A stretch of 13,983 nucleotides of DNA from JAEXNA01 sp050486105 (lineage in GTDB: Bacteria; Vulcanimicrobiota; Xenobia; Xenobiales; JADMJV01). The translations under genes and the position numbers were made by a program. Positions 1 through 7,118 of this stretch are shown here, one piece after another. Location of the stretch: NCBI GenBank assembly GCA_050486105.1, contig JBJHCR010000169.1:1-13983 (forward strand), written 5' to 3'. The notes below the pieces were generated by a model. The model made no database searches and was not told the origin of the DNA. It worked only from the letters and a program-made list of their open reading frames with translations. Numbering within the stretch: the first letter of the stretch is position 1; each line of letters starts with the position of its first letter.

Positions 1-609
1 CCTCTTCTTTTCGGTTTTGGCACCGGCCTCAGAGGTGGCCAAGTCAAACTGGTAACCGGAAGGAGCAACCTGAGTGCCGTCAGGGACGGCAAAATGCCCT
101 TCGGGCAGCACATCAGCTCCCTGAGGGATGAGCCGAGCAACATATCCCTGAATGGGGGCGGTGCCGGTATTGGGATCCACCTCCAGAAAAGCCTTGGGGA
201 CCTCGAGTGCTTCTACGATATTGGTGGTTTCCGGGTTTCCAGTGCCGTTCACGGGAAACAGTTCGAGACGCCCATCGGAGTCGAGTCCGGCATCCGAGCG
301 AACCTCTTCGAGGTCCGGAAAAACAACTCCGCGGGCCAGCAAATCTTCTCTATCCTTCTGAGGGACCAAGGCGATGGTCATCTCAGAGCGCTGGTTTCCG
401 TCTTCTTGGGTCTCAGCCTTGAGAGCGCTCTGACCAACCTTGAATCGAGCTGCCAGAGTCACCTTCTCTTCAGGCTCAGGTTGCTCCTCGCTCCCGGGAA
501 CCTGATCCGATTCCACCCCAGGACGTTCGTTCTTAACCTCCCGCTCGTGGCGTTGGCCCACTGTGGAGGTGACCGATCCTGGTGTTCTATTTACTGACCC
601 TGACTGCAT
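1..609 (-). CDS. Unrecognised protein, N-terminal part (gene cut by left edge)
   Basis: An open frame of 203 codons starts at ATG 607-609 and reaches position 1 with no stop, so the C-terminus lies outside the window. I do not recognise the product. It begins MQSGSVNRTPGSV, has no signal peptide or membrane segment, and its first ~45 residues are polar and charged, probably disordered. From about residue 47 (VTLAARFKVGQSAL) it looks more folded, with a Gly/Pro/Asp-rich stretch near residues 100-190 and a basic end (KTEKKR) at the edge. The start is supported by an AAAGGG stretch 6 nt upstream and a promoter at 662-690. It is divergent from rlmN. The antisense frame at 94-597 is judged a shadow, because the minus frame has the promoter, the ribosome site and a uniform composition. 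Function unknown. Confidence 0.72.
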   Translation of the reverse strand, partial: MQSGSVNRTPGSVTSTVGQRHEREVKNERPGVESDQVPGSEEQPEPEEKVTLAARFKVGQSALKAETQEDGNQRSEMTIALVPQKDREDLLARGVVFPDLEEVRSDAGLDSDGRLELFPVNGTGNPETTNIVEALEVPKAFLEVDPNTGTAPIQGYVARLIPQGADVLPEGHFAVPDGTQVAPSGYQFDLATSEAGAKTEKKR

Positions 610-661
610 GTTTGACCCTTTCCCAGGGGCATTTCGCCTAATGCTCCCTTTTGGCTAACCC

Positions 662-690
662 ATTATAATGATATCTCGGCAGTTTCACAA
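662..690 (-). promoter_or_regulatory. Sigma70-type promoter for the partial leftmost gene
   Basis: On the minus strand there is a -35 TTGTGA (690-685), a 17-nt spacer and a perfect -10 TATAAT (667-662). This predicts a transcript start near 655 and a leader of about 46 nt before the ATG at 609. The -10 lies inside the palindrome CATTATAATG (661-670), so a TATAAT is also present on the plus strand, but no acceptable -35 precedes it there. Confidence 0.6.
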
Positions 691-725
691 CATGAATTTT
701 CAAGATCCTGCAAAGTGCAGGAAAC

Positions 726-754
726 TTTCCTTTCCTGGGCATTTCATCTATAAT
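726..754 (+). promoter_or_regulatory. Candidate rlmN promoter
   Basis: A perfect TATAAT lies at 749-754, with a weak -35 (TTTCCT, 726-731) at 17-nt spacing. The predicted start of transcription is about 760-762, only 2-4 nt before the rlmN ATG at 764. If correct, the mRNA is essentially leaderless, which fits the lack of a ribosome site before that ATG. The weak -35 keeps confidence moderate. Confidence 0.42.
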
Positions 755-763
755 CGGGCTGCC

Positions 764-1909
764 ATGGCCGATTATCCATTCCACCCCTTACCTCGAGCCC
801 CTCAAGAGCGATGCCTTGACGAGCGCCGAAATCTTAAGGACCTCAGTCCCGAAGAACTGGTGGGTTTTCTGGCCGAGCTCGGTGAACCTAGGTTTCGCGC
901 CAAGCAGATCTTCGCTTGGGTCTATGGGCGAGGGGTTTCCGACTTTCAAGAGATGACCGATCTTTCCAAGAAACTCAGGCTGCTTCTGGAAGAACGCGCC
1001 TGCCTACCGAGCCTGGAGTGCCGACGAATTTCGGAGAGCGAAAGTGGCGACGCCACTAAATATCTCTTCGATCTGCCAAGGGGGGGTGAGGTCGAGACGG
1101 TCGTCATGCGCTATCCCAATGAAGGGGGGCAACCAAGGATCGCCGTCTGCGTGTCCTCGCAAGTGGGCTGTGCCATGGGCTGCACCTTCTGTGCCTCTGG
1201 GGTTATGGGATTGAAACGGCATCTCTCAACCTGGGAGATCGTCGATCAGGTGGTGCAAGTTCAAAACGCCCTCCGCCCCACTGGAGAACGGGTCTCCAAC
1301 GTGGTCTTCATGGGGCTCGGAGAACCTTTGCACAACTATGAAGAGGTGCTCCGAGCGGTGCGCCTGCTTCACCTACAGGAGGGACTCGGAATTGGGATGC
1401 GCCACCTCACCATTTCCACCTCTGGCCTAGTCCCTCAATTGAAACGACTGGGGGAAGAAGGCCTTCCCATCAGTTTGGCCATCAGCCTACACGCCGTGCG
1501 AGACGAGTTGCGATCTGAGATTATGCCGGTCAATCGCCGTTGGAATATTTCCGAACTTCTTCAAGCGTGCAAAGACTATTCAGATAAAACCCGCAGACGG
1601 ATCACCTTCGAGTATATTCTCCTGGATGGGATCAACGATTCTCCCGAGGAAGCAGAGCGTCTGGGGCACCTACTCACCAGCTACGAAGTACCCAGTCTGG
1701 TTAACTTGATCCCCTGGAATCCAGTCAGTGGAGTCCCTTATCGAAGGAGCACCCCTGAAGCGATCAGGGCTTTTCAAAAAATAGTCGAGGGCCACGGGGT
1801 CCGCTGTACGGTGCGCCGTGAAAAAGGCGGTGATATCGACGCTGCCTGCGGTCAACTCCGGTTGAGAGACCAACTCGAGCGAGGTCTGGCAAGTCGGGAG
1901 CCAGGCTAA
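764..1909 (+). CDS. rlmN: Dual-specificity RNA adenine-C2 methyltransferase RlmN
   Basis: RlmN is a radical-SAM enzyme that methylates C2 of A2503 in 23S rRNA and A37 of some tRNAs. Numbered from ATG 764 (381 aa, normal for the family), the N-terminal domain carries LSPEELVGFLAELGEPRFRAKQIFAW at about 27-52. The [4Fe-4S] motif is C136-x3-C140-x2-C143 (GCAMGCTFCASG), preceded by CVSSQVGC whose C129 matches the conserved non-cluster cysteine. The methyl-carrying C-terminal cysteine is C362 in GDIDAACGQL. FMGLGEP and the NLIPWNP stretch are also typical. The frame opens at 668, but that ATG lies in a palindromic TATAAT and would add 32 non-conserved residues, so 764 is preferred; a promoter ends just before it. 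The gene converges on fmt with a 27-nt gap. Identity is very sure, the exact start less so. Confidence 0.95.
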   Translation: MADYPFHPLPRAPQERCLDERRNLKDLSPEELVGFLAELGEPRFRAKQIFAWVYGRGVSDFQEMTDLSKKLRLLLEERACLPSLECRRISESESGDATKYLFDLPRGGEVETVVMRYPNEGGQPRIAVCVSSQVGCAMGCTFCASGVMGLKRHLSTWEIVDQVVQVQNALRPTGERVSNVVFMGLGEPLHNYEEVLRAVRLLHLQEGLGIGMRHLTISTSGLVPQLKRLGEEGLPISLAISLHAVRDELRSEIMPVNRRWNISELLQACKDYSDKTRRRITFEYILLDGINDSPEEAERLGHLLTSYEVPSLVNLIPWNPVSGVPYRRSTPEAIRAFQKIVEGHGVRCTVRREKGGDIDAACGQLRLRDQLERGLASREPG

Positions 1910-1920
1910 AATCCAAGCTA

Positions 1921-1938
1921 AGGATCTGGCCAGATCCT
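1921..1938. terminator. Perfect palindrome between convergent rlmN and fmt, possible bidirectional terminator
   Basis: AGGATCTGGCCAGATCCT is an 18-nt perfect inverted repeat that can fold as a 7-bp stem with a GGCC loop on either strand. It begins 11 nt after the rlmN stop and overlaps the fmt stop codon (1937-1939). Neither side has a canonical U-tract, although the minus side reaches TTTT about 10 nt beyond the stem. Position suggests a shared 3'-end hairpin; intrinsic termination is unproven. Confidence 0.45.
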
Positions 1939-2890
1939 AAACTTGAACGGGCTGGCCGAGAAGGTCTCCTGCAGAAATCTTTTTCCCGTTCCAGAAAGCG
2001 GATCCGTCCATCCAACCCTTACCGGCAGGTTTAACTCGCTCTAAGATCACAGCGCAGTCTCCGCAGCGGACCGAGGGTCCTCGTCCTTTTTCCAACCCGA
2101 GGACCTCGCCTGGTACTCCGGAAGTTTGCTCTTCCACGCGAGTGACCCGAGCAACCTTGAGCGTCTCCCCGGTAGGGCGCACGGTGCTGGCTCCAGGCTC
2201 TTCAGCCAAACCGCGGATACGATTTCTCACTTCTTCGGCCGGCTTGGTCCAGTCGATCAGCAGGTCGGCCTTCTTGAGCGGCTTGGTGTAACCACCTTCG
2301 GCCTCAACAGGTTGGGGGAATCGCGGAACATTCCCTGAACTCAGAAGATCGATGGTCTCTCCGAGCACCTCGGCTCCAACGAGTGCCAACCTCTCAGACA
2401 ACTCCGTGCCCGTCTCTTCAGGTCCTAGGGGAGAACGACGGGTCACGATAAGGTCGCCGGTGTCGTAGCCCTCATCCATGAAAAAGGTGCAGACTCCGGT
2501 TTCCGAGTCCCCTGAGAAGATCGCAGCCTGCAACGGAATGGCACCTCGATAGCGGGGAAGCAAGGAAGGGTGGACATTGATGCAGCCAAACTGGGGGAGT
2601 TCCAAGATCTCCTTGGGAATCAATTTGGCGTAGGCCACCACCAGAATAACGTCGGGAGCGAATTCTCTCAACTGTTCGATCACCTCAGAGTCCCGGATGC
2701 GACCAGGTTCGAAAACCGGCAAGCCCAGTTGGAGGGCCCGCTTTTTCACCGGAGTCGGCTCCAAAGACTTACCACGACGTCCTCGCGGCTTGTCCGGCTG
2801 GGTGTAGACGGCACATAACTCCGTCCGCTTGTATACCAGGTCTAAGGAAGCGACGGCGAACTCTGGGCTTCCCATAAAGATGGTTCTCAT
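1937..2890 (-). CDS. fmt: Methionyl-tRNA formyltransferase
   Basis: Fmt transfers a formyl group from 10-formyl-tetrahydrofolate to Met-tRNA(fMet) in the cytoplasm. The 317-residue protein has the family's usual length and start (MRTIFMGSPEFAV). The catalytic triad is N105, H107 and D143, within INVHPSLLPRYRGAIPLQAA and FFMDEGYDTGD. A C-terminal OB-like domain spans about 210-317 (GGYTKPLKKADLLIDW, then GEVLGLEKGRG). The ATG lies one base after the def stop (TAG A ATG), and the ribosome site GAGGAAGAG is inside the end of def, so translation is probably coupled. It is the last gene of the minus-strand operon and overlaps the convergent palindrome at its stop. Confidence 0.97.
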   Translation of the reverse strand: MRTIFMGSPEFAVASLDLVYKRTELCAVYTQPDKPRGRRGKSLEPTPVKKRALQLGLPVFEPGRIRDSEVIEQLREFAPDVILVVAYAKLIPKEILELPQFGCINVHPSLLPRYRGAIPLQAAIFSGDSETGVCTFFMDEGYDTGDLIVTRRSPLGPEETGTELSERLALVGAEVLGETIDLLSSGNVPRFPQPVEAEGGYTKPLKKADLLIDWTKPAEEVRNRIRGLAEEPGASTVRPTGETLKVARVTRVEEQTSGVPGEVLGLEKGRGPSVRCGDCAVILERVKPAGKGWMDGSAFWNGKKISAGDLLGQPVQV

Positions 2891-2891
2891 T

Positions 2892-3377
2892 CTACTCTTC
2901 CTCGGTGCGATGTCGTTCCACGGCTACGGCGTCGACCAGATCGGTTGCCAAGTCGGTGAATAATCGCCCATCCAAGTGATCGATCTCGTGCTGAAAAACC
3001 ACCGAAAGGAGCCCTTCAGCCTCATAAACCCGTGGCTCACCGTCTTCGTCGAGAGCCTTAACCACGATCTTGGTCCAGCGCTCCACCTCTCCATAGATGC
3101 CCGGAATGGAAAGACAACCTTCGGATCCCTTGCTGGTCCCCTGGTGCTCAACGATTCGAGGATTGATCAGTTTGATCGGACCATCCCCCGCGTCAACTAC
3201 ACAGATGCGCCGAGATACACCCACTTGGGGACCGGCCAGACCGATTCCGTCGGAGGCGTACATAGTTTCAACGAGATCGTCGAGTAGACGGCGAAGGGGC
3301 TTGTCTACAAGGTCTACCTTATCAGCCTTGCGGCGCAAGACCGCTTCTCCGACATATTTTAGCGGTAAAACTGCCAA
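2892..3377 (-). CDS. def: Peptide deformylase
   Basis: This metalloenzyme removes the N-formyl group from nascent proteins, the reverse step to the neighbouring fmt product. The 161-residue protein has all three family motifs: GIGLAGPQ (44-51), EGCLS (87-91) and QHEIDH (129-134). The metal ligands are C88, H130 and H134, with catalytic E131. Motif 1 is usually GxGxAAxQ; here the second Ala is Gly, a mild departure. The start is TTG at 3375-3377, giving the usual N-terminus MAVLPLKYVGEAVLRR. It lies 9 nt after the preceding stop with only a weak ribosome site, so it is likely coupled to the gene before it. The C-terminal tail is acidic (RHRTEEE). Confidence 0.96.
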   Translation of the reverse strand: MAVLPLKYVGEAVLRRKADKVDLVDKPLRRLLDDLVETMYASDGIGLAGPQVGVSRRICVVDAGDGPIKLINPRIVEHQGTSKGSEGCLSIPGIYGEVERWTKIVVKALDEDGEPRVYEAEGLLSVVFQHEIDHLDGRLFTDLATDLVDAVAVERHRTEEE

Positions 3378-3386
3378 GCGCGAAAC

Positions 3387-3815
3387 CTATTTCGAGTCTT
3401 CTTCCTCTTCGATTTCGTCGTGCTCCACCATCACCGCACCACTCAGATTATTGAAAGAGTAGTTGTAGTACACTCCGTCCGGCTCGAACTCGACGACCGC
3501 CCCCTTCTTCATGACGGGGATGTTTTTGGTCCACTCTTGCACGACTTCTCCTGCGAGGTTCTTCAATTGCAAGTGAATAACAACATGCCTGAGGTCGTCT
3601 TCCGAGGAGGTATTCTGCACCTTAGTCGAGATTCGAATCTCTGAGTTCGGCCCGGGGTTCCCATAACCTGAATCCATAAAGTCCAACGAGACAATCTTGA
3701 TTGGGCTCTCCTTGTTCTTTCCGTCGGTCTTGATCCTTTTAGCCCAGACCGGTATGGAGAGAAGAGCTAGCGTTAGAAGCACTCCTAGAAGCTTTTTGCC
3801 GTTTGCTGAATTCAT
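3387..3815 (-). CDS. Small exported protein of unknown function
   Basis: This 142-residue protein has a clear Sec signal peptide: basic NGKK, hydrophobic LLGVLLTLALLSIPV, and a probable signal peptidase I site after VWA (residue 25). No lipobox cysteine is present, so it is probably periplasmic or secreted. The mature part reads like a small beta-sandwich: alternating strands IKIVSLDFMDSG, SEIRISTKVQNTS, RHVVIHLQLKN, AVVEFEPDGVYYNYSFNNLSG. It resembles the general FxLYD/Ig-like pattern of bacterial exported domains, but I cannot assign a family. The tail is strongly acidic (EIEEEEDSK). A GGAGG lies 10 nt before the ATG. It lies between priA and def, where no exported protein normally belongs, 71 nt after priA and 9 nt before def. 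Confidence 0.82.
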   Translation of the reverse strand: MNSANGKKLLGVLLTLALLSIPVWAKRIKTDGKNKESPIKIVSLDFMDSGYGNPGPNSEIRISTKVQNTSSEDDLRHVVIHLQLKNLAGEVVQEWTKNIPVMKKGAVVEFEPDGVYYNYSFNNLSGAVMVEHDEIEEEEDSK

Positions 3816-3846
3816 TTTTCACATTCCTCCGCTGCTATTAATCCGA

Positions 3847-3874
3847 CTCTGAACTCTAAAGTTTCTGTGAACTC
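3847..3874. repeat. Short direct repeat upstream of the exported-protein gene
   Basis: CTCTGAACTC (3847-3856) and CTGTGAACTC (3865-3874) are near-identical decamers at an 18-nt period in the 71-nt gap between priA and the exported-protein gene. Such a pair could be a regulator site, but no good promoter hexamers frame it, so this may be chance. Confidence 0.25.
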
Positions 3875-3886
3875 CAACCCGACCGT

Positions 3887-5902
3887 CTAAAGCAAGTCCA
3901 GAGGATCCGGGTCGATCGAAAGTCGAGTGAGCTTCGAGCGATAATCTCTCAGGGCTGTTCGAACGACCACCTGCAGATCCTGCACTCGGGAGGCTTTCAG
4001 CAGTAGGTGCCAGCGAAAGCGCCCTTGAAGCCTCTCTAGGGGACATGGGGAAGGCCCCACCAATTGAACCTTGACCTCCAGATCGCGAATCGCACCTTGG
4101 AGCAAATCAGCAACTCGGACGGCCTCGATCTCAACCCTCCGTTCCTCGACATCGCTCAGCAACACCCTGAGAAGTCGACAATAAGGCGGGTATCCCAATT
4201 CTTTGCGAGTGCGGAGTTCCGATTCGACGAACTCCTTCCAACGATAGTTCCTAACGAGCTCGAACAAAGGGAGTTCGGGTCTTCGACAAACCAAGAGAAC
4301 TCGTCCCTCGTGGGACCCTCGGCCGGCCCTACCGGCAACTTGCATAAGTAGGGAAAAGGTGCGTTCGGCGGCCCGAAAATCAGGGAGATGCAGTCCCGTC
4401 TCCGCATCCAAGACCACCACCAGAGACACTCTAGGAAAGTCGAGCCCCTTGGACACCATCTGAGTGCCCAAAAGGCAGTCCAACCGGCCTTCTTGAAAAG
4501 CCTCGAAAGTCTCGGAGAAAATCCGACTCTTGCCGCCAACCGTGTCGCGATCCAACCGGGCCACTCTCAACTGGGGCAAACCTGCGGTCAATTCGTCCTC
4601 GATCCTTTCGGTTCCGGCCCCGGGTTGGTCCAATTCAAATCCACCACAGTCAGGGCAATCCTTTGGTGCCGGCCTCGACTCCCCGCAATAATGGCAGCGA
4701 ATTTGCCTTGCTCGACGATGAAAGGTGAGGGAGATGCTGCAATGCGGGCACTCCGGAACCCATCCACAACTGGCGCAAACCAGAAATTGGGAAAATCCAC
4801 GACGGTTGAGAAGCAAGACGGACTGATATCCGGCGGTTCTGCATTTCTCGAGTTCCTTCAGCACTCCCCCAGTCAAACCATGGCCCTTGACCACGGTGAC
4901 TTCGGGGAAAGCTTTTTGGTGAATCCGCTCTGGAAGTTCCAACAGCCGATAGCGACCACTCTTAGCCAGAGCATAGCTCTCCAGGCTCGGCGTAGCACTC
5001 CCAAGGATGAGCACTCCGCCAAGTTTTTTTATCAACCAGGCCGCGACCTGGCGAGCGTGATAGCGAGGTTCGGAGCCCTGCTTATAGGAGGGATCGTGTT
5101 CCTCGTCAACGATGACCAGACCGAGGCGGGTCAGGGGCGCAAAGACCGCCGAGCGCGTCCCGACGACGACGTTTGCTTGACCATCGCGGATCCTCCACCA
5201 CTGATTGCGGCGCTGAGCATCGGTCAATCCACTATGCAAAATGCTCACTTGAGATCCAAATCGAGCTCGATATCTCGCTTGGGCCTGAGGCGTCAAGGAG
5301 ACCTCGGGGACGAGGACTAGAACCTGCTCGTTTTGTTTAAGGCGCCATTGACAAGCTCTCAGATACAGTTCTGTCTTTCCGCTCCCGGTCGCTCCGTGGA
5401 GCAAGAAAGTCCCACCCGGCTGATATTCGCCTCGGATGATCTCCCAACATCTTTGTTGGGGCTCGGTCAAGGCCAAGGCGCTTTCGCTTTCCTCGGGCTC
5501 GTTCTTAGACGAATTCCGACTGCCGCTCCCTCGGCGCAGGGCACTGAGCACCGGACCAGGCACCAAGGCGGCCAAGGCAGCGGGCCAAGTGGCATAATAA
5601 AAATCCCTCAGCCAGCAGGCTAATTCCCAATGAACACCCTCGATGAGAGGCCTTGGACTCAAGACCTCGAGCACTTCACGAACCTCGCCCTCGCCAACCT
5701 CAGCAGGCAGGTCATTTCGGAGGCCAAAAACAAAGGCTCCCTTGGTTTTTTGGCCCCAGGGGACCTTGACGTACTGCCCGATTCGAAGCTCGAACCCCGA
5801 GTCCAGATTCACGCGATAGGTATAGGGTCGGTCCAAATGAGGACCATTTCCATCAATGATGACTTCAACGAAGGTCGTTGAGAGTCCAGGAGAACTCTTC
5901 AC
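3887..5902 (-). CDS. priA: Primosomal protein N', replication-restart helicase PriA
   Basis: PriA is a 3'-5' helicase that recognises stalled forks and reloads the replicative helicase. The 671-residue protein has an N-terminal 3'-DNA-binding domain (FVEVIIDGNGPHLDRPYTYRV, 11-31), Walker A GATGSGKT (170-177), DEEH (266-269), GSATPS (301-306), and the late motif QVAGRAGRG (521-529). Inside the second helicase lobe is the two-zinc site with eight cysteines: C376, C379, C385, C388, C403, C406, C416 and C419. The linker between DNA-binding and helicase domains (about 122-145) is short. The start is GTG at 5900-5902, overlapping the TGA of the SPOR gene as GTGA; no other in-frame start fits the conserved N-terminus. 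A GGGGA stretch abuts the start, too close for a classical ribosome site, so coupled translation is likely. Confidence 0.96.
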   Translation of the reverse strand: MKSSPGLSTTFVEVIIDGNGPHLDRPYTYRVNLDSGFELRIGQYVKVPWGQKTKGAFVFGLRNDLPAEVGEGEVREVLEVLSPRPLIEGVHWELACWLRDFYYATWPAALAALVPGPVLSALRRGSGSRNSSKNEPEESESALALTEPQQRCWEIIRGEYQPGGTFLLHGATGSGKTELYLRACQWRLKQNEQVLVLVPEVSLTPQAQARYRARFGSQVSILHSGLTDAQRRNQWWRIRDGQANVVVGTRSAVFAPLTRLGLVIVDEEHDPSYKQGSEPRYHARQVAAWLIKKLGGVLILGSATPSLESYALAKSGRYRLLELPERIHQKAFPEVTVVKGHGLTGGVLKELEKCRTAGYQSVLLLNRRGFSQFLVCASCGWVPECPHCSISLTFHRRARQIRCHYCGESRPAPKDCPDCGGFELDQPGAGTERIEDELTAGLPQLRVARLDRDTVGGKSRIFSETFEAFQEGRLDCLLGTQMVSKGLDFPRVSLVVVLDAETGLHLPDFRAAERTFSLLMQVAGRAGRGSHEGRVLLVCRRPELPLFELVRNYRWKEFVESELRTRKELGYPPYCRLLRVLLSDVEERRVEIEAVRVADLLQGAIRDLEVKVQLVGPSPCPLERLQGRFRWHLLLKASRVQDLQVVVRTALRDYRSKLTRLSIDPDPLDLL

Positions 5903-6756
5903 TCCCCGCGGACGATGATAGCCTCAGTTAAGCCCGCTTCTTTGGCCCGTGCGAGAAAACTCTCAGCTTCATTCTTGCTGGAAAATCGATCGGAAACAAC
6001 CCGGTACACTTGAACTCCGGTGCTGTTTTTCGAAGGGGCAACCTTCACCTGGAGCCCACCTCGCGCAGCCTTGGCTTGTTGGTCCTCAGCGTGCTTGAGT
6101 TGAGAAAACGCGCCGAACTGTACTCGAAAGCCTGATCCCGCAGCAGCCGTACTGCCTTGTCCTGGGTCTGGGGTGGTTTCTGTGGGCTGCCGAGGAACTT
6201 CATCCTCGGTCGCCTCAGGCTTCTCGTCGGGTTCGGTTGCTTCTGTGCGCTCGCTTGGCTCTGAAGTCTCGGTCGTCGGGTCTGCAGGGTCTCGTTCCTC
6301 TTGTTGAGCAGGTTCTTCAACTCCGATCATTTCCATGGCTCTCTCAAGCACGTCTTTGGCCGCTCGGGCCGGATTGGCGATACGATCAATGCGATAGACA
6401 ACATCTTGAGGGACTCTATCCTGAAGCTTGACAATCCCCACAAAGAGGAGATCTTCTCCCAGCACGTTCAGCTTGTTCTCACAATAAGCGCGCTCCCGCT
6501 CTTTGTTGAAGTGGTAGCTGTAAAACAGAAGTTTAACTTCGGAATCCTGTCCCCGGATCCGCTTGCCAAACTCTTCGATCAAGATTTTTTCTCGTCGGAG
6601 CATCTCGGCGTCGTTCTCGTCCCCCACGATGAGGACTGCGTAGTCTTCAGATTCGGTCTCAGATTGAACCTCATTCTGCGCGCTCGCTCCAATGGTCACT
6701 AGGCAGAATATAAGAATCATCAGGCTAAATCGGAGGCCTCTGTCAATACTAAGCAT
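5899..6756 (-). CDS. Exported SPOR-domain protein
   Basis: The chosen start is ATG 6754-6756, with GAGG 6 nt upstream (285 aa); an in-frame GTG at 6781-6783 would add nine unlikely residues. The N-terminus is a signal peptide: LRFSLMILIFCLVTIG followed by ASA-Q, with cleavage expected after residue 26. Residues about 30-150 form an unrecognised alpha/beta domain (YAVLIVGDENDAEMLRREK, DLLFVGIVKLQ). Residues about 155-205 are a Glu/Thr/Pro-rich, probably disordered linker. Residues 207-285 are a SPOR domain: GFRVQFGAFSQLKHAEDQQAK, then QVYRVVSDRFSSKNEAESFLARAKEAG. SPOR domains bind glycan strands stripped of stem peptides, usually at the septum, so a periplasmic cell-wall role is likely. The partner of the first domain is unknown. 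The stop overlaps priA by 4 nt. Confidence 0.88.
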   Translation of the reverse strand: MLSIDRGLRFSLMILIFCLVTIGASAQNEVQSETESEDYAVLIVGDENDAEMLRREKILIEEFGKRIRGQDSEVKLLFYSYHFNKERERAYCENKLNVLGEDLLFVGIVKLQDRVPQDVVYRIDRIANPARAAKDVLERAMEMIGVEEPAQQEERDPADPTTETSEPSERTEATEPDEKPEATEDEVPRQPTETTPDPGQGSTAAAGSGFRVQFGAFSQLKHAEDQQAKAARGGLQVKVAPSKNSTGVQVYRVVSDRFSSKNEAESFLARAKEAGLTEAIIVRGE

Positions 6757-6911
6757 ATTTATCCTCACTACATCGTAGGTCACTGTCTTGTCGGCTTCAC
6801 CTGATCAAAGGGGAGAGCCCCGACATGAGCGATCGGTCGACCAACCCAAGGAAAAATCCTGCCACAACGTCAGATCGGGCCCCTGTTGCGGAGGGTTCGC
6901 TTGCCATTCAG

Positions 6912-7100
6912 GCGATAGCACTAGGAGGCTGCTGATTTGTCCCAGATGATGCGCGAGAAAACCTCGTCTCGCGTCCTCATCACCCGGCACCCCGCAAACT
7001 GGTCCCCGGGTGACCAACGGAGTTGAGTGACAGGTAGGTGACAAGTGGGTGATGAACGAGTCTCGCGACGCGGAAATTAGTTCAGCAGCGTTGCTAGCGC
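6912..7100 (+). ncRNA. Predicted structured element, copy A (possible ncRNA or cis-regulatory leader)
   Basis: Long-range complementarity closes this 189-nt stretch. GCGATAGCA (6912-6920) pairs with TGCTAGCGC (7092-7100) at 8 of 9 positions, and GCTGCTGA (6928-6935) pairs perfectly with TCAGCAGC (7082-7089). Nested inside are TCATCACCC (6977-6985) with GGGTGATGA (7047-7055), 9 of 9, and a CGCGAGA/TCTCGCG hairpin (6952-6973). The latter's 5' arm could instead pair with a second TCTCGCG at 7061-7067. The centre (7004-7030) is a core shared 24/27 with the element at 13209-13461, including the hairpin CAAC-GGA-GTTG (7015-7025). The element ends 110 nt before the pseudopilin ATG. It matches no RNA family I know. 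A decayed mobile repeat is an alternative. Confidence 0.5.
7027..7059. repeat. Three degenerate 11-nt tandem units
   Basis: GTGACAGGTAG (7027-7037), GTGACAAGTGG (7038-7048) and GTGATGAACGA (7049-7059) follow one another at the 3' side of the shared core of structured element A. The third unit is more diverged. Part of it forms the 3' arm of the 6977-6985/7047-7055 stem. Confidence 0.4.
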
Positions 7101-7118
7101 ACCCTTACGGGAAATCGA

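Noticed and set aside
94..597. 167-codon plus-strand frame
   Set aside because: Antisense to the minus-strand partial gene, which has a matching promoter and ribosome site. The plus frame has no recognisable domain or start signal.
668..763. N-terminal extension of RlmN from ATG 668
   Set aside because: The ATG lies inside a palindromic TATAAT and the extra 32 residues match nothing in the family. A TATAAT at 749-754 would start transcription downstream of it.
4388..5320. 310-codon plus-strand frame inside priA
   Set aside because: Fully antisense to conserved helicase and zinc-binding motifs of PriA; a shadow caused by codon bias.
6805..7044. 79-codon minus-strand frame in the pilin upstream gap
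   Set aside because: No ribosome site or domain-like sequence, and it runs across the structured element A; treated as chance.
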